Source: Candidatus Bathyarchaeia archaeon
Lineage (GTDB): Archaea > Thermoproteota > Bathyarchaeia > Bathyarchaeales > Bathycorpusculaceae
Direction: 5' to 3'
Length of the DNA: 55,393 bases
Assembly (NCBI GenBank): GCA_038728085.1
Contig: JAVYUU010000006.1
Coordinates: 1 to 55,393, forward strand
Made by a program: the position numbers and the translations under genes. This document shows positions 51,701-55,393 of the stretch, piece after piece; position 1 is the first letter of the stretch, and each line of letters starts with the position of its first letter. Under the pieces are notes generated by a model that saw only the letters and a program-made list of their open reading frames with translations, was not told the origin of the DNA and did no database searches.

Positions 51701-51709
51701 CCAATTCAT
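48704..51709 (-). CDS. Surface-anchored PQQ-like beta-propeller protein (copy 1)
   Basis: This is a 1001-residue secreted protein. A signal peptide (about 1-35) is followed by a conserved block QRINPWTGQPYGDIMQYEWP. About a dozen PQQ-like propeller repeats follow, of the type SPVxxDGxVYxGSxDGxVYCxDAxTGxxxW (to about 830). Then comes an Ig-like domain (about 850-960, DVTTKTDRDGMFHVSFTPTVAGNWTW) and a single C-terminal transmembrane helix with a lysine tail. It should be displayed outside the cell, perhaps as a double propeller. There is no evidence of PQQ cofactor or dehydrogenase residues. A TATA box (TTTTATAAGG on the minus strand, about 51745-51753) precedes it. Confidence 0.9.
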   Translation of the reverse strand: MNWKGKVSKILIAAIALLLLGSTFSIMIQGTAKASTLPLSQRINPWTGQPYGDIMQYEWPVSGGDSGNTRFNPGPAPNRPDILWTFRPPGGIGGMFGAGPPTAFNGKIFVYNSTHLFALNPFTGVVVWTSRLNGTPIGFTTGSVFKVDDTYLGYICMDRITFHRIDNGAWVSTTRITPALGISGLVAGEVLYWGAFFYREYKLAYSAARNLTTNQHMAVAFDCSNPTAGATLKWTCPLPTGVEALGAGGGLVFYGGYGEGEIYAINATTGKLVWKSWKVGDSGYSITYYDGKVYHSAGGTKVTCYDAKNGTKLWEFEAGPRAFFAFGGAAAYGLYFDKSMAIPGYVAAWDAKTGEMVWKQPAHYYITYGVPVVADGKVYIHTCDQAETGSVAGIQSPGFSFSCFDAFTGQLIWRIPINIALPIVAYGNLYGISGGTLYCIGERTDPWPTYEGSPGSYRVATGQSAPSDISRPKWYFQADGPIVGSPVAADGKIVFGSYDGNIYCIDAYKGTLLWKFKTGYRVSSTPAVVDGKVYTGADDGYVYCIDLNTGTQVWKRPAGGVAEGALFRSMPQKRSSPMVVGNRIYVGAMDGKVYCFDTDGNQKWVYTATNITYGISGSPYVYKGVVYIASGDGFLHAINATNGNMIWKLSITASDRRFVSTPIVVNDPRAGEVLYIGSDTGAFMGGRRLTIVDPAAGSVITHISLTLVGTASTVMAWQPAYKFNGTHGILYISENMYASAWAIVNRTYLTRVWSQWVGHVIYSSAVYVDDITGAKVYVGNNAYSLICFDAKTGKPLSSYPTGGPIFGSVAVYEGRIYVGSYDGRLYCFSSTPVASTDIVAWCDWKECNVNETIIIHGKLRAVTVYDVKKFNPNFPVNYTEIWYPGIPNATVIVTFVKPDGSTVDVTTKTDRDGMFHVSFTPTVAGNWTWTAWFQGEDKISHAYDCTYTDAFPLKVKAPITEQPPAAAPTIPMEYIYSITAVIVIIIIIAVAALLVKKRAKK

Positions 51710-51795
51710 ACAACATCACGTCTCTCAACAATTTAACAATAAGCCTTATAAAACTTATCGGCAAACAAAGGAAAATAAAAATGGGATGTTAGCCG

Positions 51796-54700
51796 TTACC
51801 TTTTGCGTTTGATTATGTAGATGGCTATGGCTATTATTATGATGGTTGCGAGGATTATTGCAATTATGTATTCTGTTGGTATGGCTGGTCCCACCGCCGC
51901 TTGTTGTTGCGTGAGTGGCGGTATAACTTCAAACCAATATTCCTCAGTGCAGAAGGCGTTGTATATGACTGCGGGTTTCATTTCGCCATCAGACCAGGCT
52001 ACCCAGCATGTCCATCCTGCGACGTCAGGGGTGTATGTGACCTCAAAGTATCCATGCTTGTCTGTTGTTGTGGTTATGTTGACTACGCTCATGTCGGGCT
52101 TTATTATGGAAATGTGGATAACAGTGTTTGGAATGCCAGGACGAAGGCTGCTTTGCACGGGAACATACGTCCCCTTCTGGGAATCCCACACAAATTCTTC
52201 AGGTATGGCGAAAAGTCGACCCCTTATCTTGACCGATTCGCCCAGCTTTAGCTTCATTCCTTTGACAAAATCGCTGCTAATGCTTGTAGTCACCCTTGGA
52301 GAGTCGTCGAAGCAGTAAACTTTACCATTCACTGAGCCAATGTAGACTTTTCCATCCCAAATGGCGGGAGAGGACGGCACGTTCCCGGGAGTCGTAAAGG
52401 ACGATAGCGGTTTTCCATCCAAGGCATTTAGCACCGTTACGCTGCCCACATCGCAGCCCACATAAACCTTAGGTCCTCGTATATCATCTGCATAAGCAAC
52501 TGAAGATGAGATTTGATAGCCCAACCATTGCCCCCATAGCCGATAGCCTGCTCTGCGTGGTGTAGTGGGACTCTCTCCGAAGTCTGCAACTTTGTATGGT
52601 CCAGAGTTTGGATTGGTAGCGTTCATGCATGTTATCTGGCAAAACTCAGAAATGTAAAGTCGGCCATTCCAATAGGCAGGAACCCAAACAGGTTGTGTGT
52701 TTCCAGCTAGCGTTTGATTCCATATGCTTTCTCCCGTCGTAGCGTTAAAAGCAAAGAATCTGATTCCACCTCCATTTGCCCCTGCTGGAACACTGTGTGG
52801 ATAATAGTCGACTCCTGGAAGAGCTGTTCCGTACGTAACACCTCCGCCAACAAAAAGTATGCCATCGCCAACGGTTGGTGTACCGATGTTGAAGAGGAGG
52901 CTCCAGCTGGGTACACCTATATTCATGTTAAGTGGGAAGCTTCGCCAGACTAGGCTGCCAGTTGTTGCGTTTAGAGCGTAGAGGTATCTATCGGTTGAGG
53001 TGATGTAGATAGTTCCCTTATAGTAGACTGGTGATCCGAGTACAGGGCCTTCCGTTTGATAAGTCCATAATACCGTTCCATCCTCCACTTTGAGGCAATA
53101 GACTTTACCATCCACAGAACCCACATACACCCTACTATTCACCACGATTGGAGAAGAACGTACTTGAAATTCCATCGGGTCTATCAGATGCAGAAGAGCC
53201 CCACCAGCAGGGGTCTTCCATATTAGCTGACCGGTTGTGGCGTTTAAGCAATAGAAATAGCCATCATCGTTTCCAGTGAACATCCTTCCATCCACTACGG
53301 CAGCCGAAGATCTGATAGGTGCACCCACAGTGTAGTTCCAGATTTTTGTTCCCGTATAGGCATCTAGACAATACCAGTTTTTATCATGAGAACCGACATA
53401 CACTCTGCCCTTTACAACAGCTGGAGAACTGCTAACATCACCGCCCGTCTGGAACTCCCATCTGACTTTAAGAACCTCCGGTGCCGCTTGTCCCACAGCT
53501 ACTCTTGGATTTTCGATGTTTCCAATGAGGCCATGAGTCCAGTCTTTTGGCGCGTCTGTTATGGCATACACGAAACCACCGTAAATACCATAGAGGTTTC
53601 CATAAGCAATTGTTGGGTGAGCAAAACTCATGCCAAGAATCCTCCAAAGAAGCGCTCCTGTAAAGGCGTCGAAACATGCAAAAGTGTATCCTGGTGGCGT
53701 AATTCCAGCAAATACCGCTCCTGGGGCCCGGTCACATATGCTTGTGTACACTTTGCCATCCGCCACTGCTACTGTGGTATATGAGATGAAGAAGTATGCG
53801 GGTTGTTTCCATACTAGTTCGCCTGTTTCAGCGTCCCATGCCCTAACGTGGCCATGGGGGTCAACTTCAACAGTGGTGTCAAAGATCATACCGTAGGCTG
53901 CAGCGCCTTTGTAAGCTGAGAAGGCTCTTCCACCTTTTTCGTATTGCCATAGAATCTTGCCGGTTTCTCCGTCAAAGCAGGTTAATTGGGTTGTTACGGC
54001 TGAGGTGTAAAGCTTACCATTGTAATATATTGCTGATTGTTGTACTAATCCGCCCCTTGTGTGTGTCTCCCAAAGAAGCCGCCCTGTCTTTCCATCTAAT
54101 GCGTAAACCGTTGCTTCGGTTGTTCCTAGGAAAACTTTGCCACCACCACACGTTATAACTTCACTTGGACTATGGACTACATATTTCCAAGCTATTTTTG
54201 GCTGTAACGGATTCTCTAAACTGACACCGAGGACTAAACCTTCATAGGTAGTGCTGTTGTAAGCTGTCACGTATGCCATTTTTAATTCTCGCGAGTATGC
54301 GCCCCAGAAGTATTGTCCGCTTCCAGGATGACGGGAATATTCCCGAATCCAAAGGTCTGCTACAATTTCACCTGTTGAAATTCTGAGGATTACAGGGCCA
54401 CTGCACCAAACCATGAGATATTCATCGGTTAACTTAACGACGTAGTTCGTTCCGAATCCTGATGGAGCTCTTGGTAAGGCTCGAGTCCACACAACTGAAC
54501 CGGTAAAGGCATCAAGAGCGTATAGTGTGCTGCCCGCAGCAACAAATACTTTACCGCTAAAAACTATTGGTTGACCGCTGACACCTGGCACAGAAGTCCT
54601 CCAAAGTATGTTGGGCTTGTTAGGTGCTGGTCCTGGACTGAAACCTGTTTGTCCTTCATCGCATCCGTATTGGGGCCATTCGTATTGCATTATGTCGCCG

Positions 54701-54852
54701 TATGGCTGGCCTGTTAGCGGGTTGATGCGTTGGCTTGGGTCTAAGGCGTTTGCGGCGATTGGGTTTTGAAGGATTATGGTGAGGGGTGATCCCAGTAGTA
54801 GTGTCATAATTGTGATGGTTAAAATTTTTGGAAGCTTCTCCCCTTTTTCCAT
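51796..54852 (-). CDS. Surface-anchored PQQ-like beta-propeller protein (copy 2)
   Basis: This is a 1018-residue paralog of copy 1 with the same plan: signal peptide, QRINPLTGQPYGDIMQYEWP block, repeated propeller blades, an Ig-like domain (NITTTTDKHGYFEVTYTPDVAGWTCW) and a C-terminal anchor helix EYIIAIILATIIIIAIAIYII ending in basic residues. The frame opens at ATG 54873, but ATG 54852 with GGTGTGAT upstream gives a normal signal peptide, and 54873 lies within an inverted repeat just after the TATA box. The last 92 coding bases of the anchor region are identical to those of copy 3. Confidence 0.9.
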   Translation of the reverse strand: MEKGEKLPKILTITIMTLLLGSPLTIILQNPIAANALDPSQRINPLTGQPYGDIMQYEWPQYGCDEGQTGFSPGPAPNKPNILWRTSVPGVSGQPIVFSGKVFVAAGSTLYALDAFTGSVVWTRALPRAPSGFGTNYVVKLTDEYLMVWCSGPVILRISTGEIVADLWIREYSRHPGSGQYFWGAYSRELKMAYVTAYNSTTYEGLVLGVSLENPLQPKIAWKYVVHSPSEVITCGGGKVFLGTTEATVYALDGKTGRLLWETHTRGGLVQQSAIYYNGKLYTSAVTTQLTCFDGETGKILWQYEKGGRAFSAYKGAAAYGMIFDTTVEVDPHGHVRAWDAETGELVWKQPAYFFISYTTVAVADGKVYTSICDRAPGAVFAGITPPGYTFACFDAFTGALLWRILGMSFAHPTIAYGNLYGIYGGFVYAITDAPKDWTHGLIGNIENPRVAVGQAAPEVLKVRWEFQTGGDVSSSPAVVKGRVYVGSHDKNWYCLDAYTGTKIWNYTVGAPIRSSAAVVDGRMFTGNDDGYFYCLNATTGQLIWKTPAGGALLHLIDPMEFQVRSSPIVVNSRVYVGSVDGKVYCLKVEDGTVLWTYQTEGPVLGSPVYYKGTIYITSTDRYLYALNATTGSLVWRSFPLNMNIGVPSWSLLFNIGTPTVGDGILFVGGGVTYGTALPGVDYYPHSVPAGANGGGIRFFAFNATTGESIWNQTLAGNTQPVWVPAYWNGRLYISEFCQITCMNATNPNSGPYKVADFGESPTTPRRAGYRLWGQWLGYQISSSVAYADDIRGPKVYVGCDVGSVTVLNALDGKPLSSFTTPGNVPSSPAIWDGKVYIGSVNGKVYCFDDSPRVTTSISSDFVKGMKLKLGESVKIRGRLFAIPEEFVWDSQKGTYVPVQSSLRPGIPNTVIHISIIKPDMSVVNITTTTDKHGYFEVTYTPDVAGWTCWVAWSDGEMKPAVIYNAFCTEEYWFEVIPPLTQQQAAVGPAIPTEYIIAIILATIIIIAIAIYIIKRKR
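51801..51892. repeat. 92-bp perfect direct repeat, unit 1
   Basis: This segment codes for the membrane anchor of propeller copy 2 and is identical base for base to 54987-55078 in copy 3. The flanking sequence differs immediately on both sides and the rest of the two genes is clearly diverged. This pattern suggests recent gene conversion or a recombination tract. Confidence 0.9.
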
Positions 54853-54864
54853 TTTAATCACACC

Positions 54865-54887
54865 TTGCACCATTGTGAACGGTGCAA
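54865..54887 (-). promoter_or_regulatory. Inverted repeat next to the TATA box of propeller copy 2
   Basis: TTGCACC at 54865-54871 and GGTGCAA at 54881-54887 form a perfect seven-base inverted repeat with a nine-base spacer. On the minus strand the TATA-like TTTTATAAAG (about 54889-54898) lies immediately upstream, so the dyad covers the region between TATA box and transcript start. It is an operator candidate; no equivalent dyad was seen upstream of copy 1. Confidence 0.5.
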
Positions 54888-54981
54888 CTTTATAAAATTT
54901 ATTGCTCGAGAGGCGTTAAAATACGGAGTATGGCTGATTTTTAGTGTTATAGAAGAAGGGGTAGTGGGTGAGGATGCTCTT

Positions 54982-55393
54982 TTATTTTTTGCGTTTGATT
55001 ATGTAGATGGCTATGGCTATTATTATGATGGTTGCGAGGATTATTGCAATTATGTATTCTGTTGGTATGGCTGGTCCCGCCGCTGGTTTTTCGGTTACTG
55101 TGGACTTGACTGTTAGTGAGTGTGTGTCTGTGAATGCGTACGTGTAGACTATGTATCCTTTGTCTCTGCCTTCGTACCAGACTGTCCATGTCCATGGTCC
55201 AGCAATGTCCACCGTAAAGCTGAAGTGAACCCAACCTTTCTGATCAGTAGTCGCGTTAACATGCACTTGCGTTCCATCCGGTTTGGTTAGTGTCAGAATT
55301 AGTTTTTCGCCCATGAGGCCGGGTAGCAGACGACTGTGTACGATTATGTTTTCGCCTACGTAGGCTTCTTTCCAATCACACCAAGCGACTATT
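54982..55393 (-). CDS. Surface-anchored PQQ-like beta-propeller protein (copy 3, partial)
   Basis: This is the C-terminal end of a third paralog, open to the window edge and so missing its N-terminus. The visible 136 residues begin IVAWCDWKEAYVGENIIVH, matching the junction after the propeller in copy 1 (DIVAWCDWKECNVNETIIIH). They continue through the Ig-like domain (VHVNATTDQKGWVHFSFTVDIAGPWTWTVWYEG) to the anchor helix and a KRKK end. An internal ATG at 55314 is not the start. The anchor-coding region is identical to copy 2 over 92 bases. Confidence 0.9.
   Translation of the reverse strand, partial: IVAWCDWKEAYVGENIIVHSRLLPGLMGEKLILTLTKPDGTQVHVNATTDQKGWVHFSFTVDIAGPWTWTVWYEGRDKGYIVYTYAFTDTHSLTVKSTVTEKPAAGPAIPTEYIIAIILATIIIIAIAIYIIKRKK
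54987..55078. repeat. 92-bp perfect direct repeat, unit 2
   Basis: This is identical to 51801-51892 and codes for the C-terminal membrane anchor of propeller copy 3. The shared tract ends at a GGTCCC in both, after which the linker sequences are unrelated. Confidence 0.9.

Noticed and set aside
48704-54852. PQQ-dependent alcohol dehydrogenase function
   Set aside because: The repeats match the generic PQQ-like propeller. I see no cofactor-site cysteine pair or conserved dehydrogenase residues, so only a structural call is supported.
48704-55393. CRISPR-like or IS-like repeat array in the propeller region
   Set aside because: The repeats are coding propeller blades and paralogous genes. There are no spaced identical short repeats, no transposase and no terminal inverted repeats.

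Overview
This window is chromosomal DNA from an archaeon, probably a member of the TACK group close to Bathyarchaeia. The archaeal signs are the GatD/GatE amidotransferase pair, archaeal-type UMP kinase, ribosomal protein S30e, archaeal Elp3, GPN-loop GTPase, adenosine-specific kinase, HerA/NurA, an MtrH-family methyltransferase, TATA boxes about 25 bases before inferred start sites, and GGTGA/GGAGG ribosome binding sites, often followed by TTG or GTG starts. The lineage is an inference from gene content; no marker phylogeny was possible. Genes are packed tightly on both strands. No gene-free stretch reaches 300 bases; the longest gaps are about 160 bases and hold promoters or nothing I recognise.

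Layout. 1-7.4 kb: tail of a gene ending in a PIP-box-like motif, pyrH, a PadR regulator leading two ABC exporter pairs, a rhomboid protease and a Nudix hydrolase. 7.3-12.5 kb: HerA and NurA without Mre11/Rad50, a divergent small winged-helix gene, then a visibly more A+T-rich accessory patch (a frameshifted winged-helix gene, a restriction-endonuclease-like protein and a RelBE-type toxin-antitoxin pair). 12.5-17.2 kb: PepF peptidase, a SPOUT methyltransferase, a three-gene operon of small winged-helix proteins, and a membrane/zinc-ribbon protein. 17.2-32.4 kb: mostly housekeeping (GatE, GatD, Elp3, QueG-like, amidohydrolase, S30e, tRNA-Leu, O-methyltransferase, GPN GTPase, TrmO-like, adenosine-specific kinase, LigD-type phosphoesterase, secreted rhodanese, tRNA-Ala, AsnB-like, nitrilase).

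31.5-39 kb is a corrinoid-flavoured neighbourhood. Three paralogous CxCxxC proteins of unknown function surround a ferredoxin and a CbiZ adenosylcobinamide amidohydrolase. A B12-binding radical SAM enzyme and a two-gene operon follow, encoding a minimal corrinoid protein with an altered cobalamin-binding motif and an MtrH-like methyltransferase. No recognisable substrate-specific methyltransferase is present. 39-48.7 kb: two tandem GT-C-like membrane proteins and four radical SAM genes of different families. 48.7-55.4 kb: three tandem surface-anchored PQQ-like beta-propeller proteins, the last cut by the window edge; two of them share a perfect 92-bp repeat at their C-terminal anchor.

The two best candidates for undescribed biology are (a) the corrinoid/MtrH/CbiZ neighbourhood with its CxCxxC protein triplet, and (b) a family of small 'beta-domain plus winged-helix' proteins present five times in 6.5 kb, one copy divergent from NurA/HerA.
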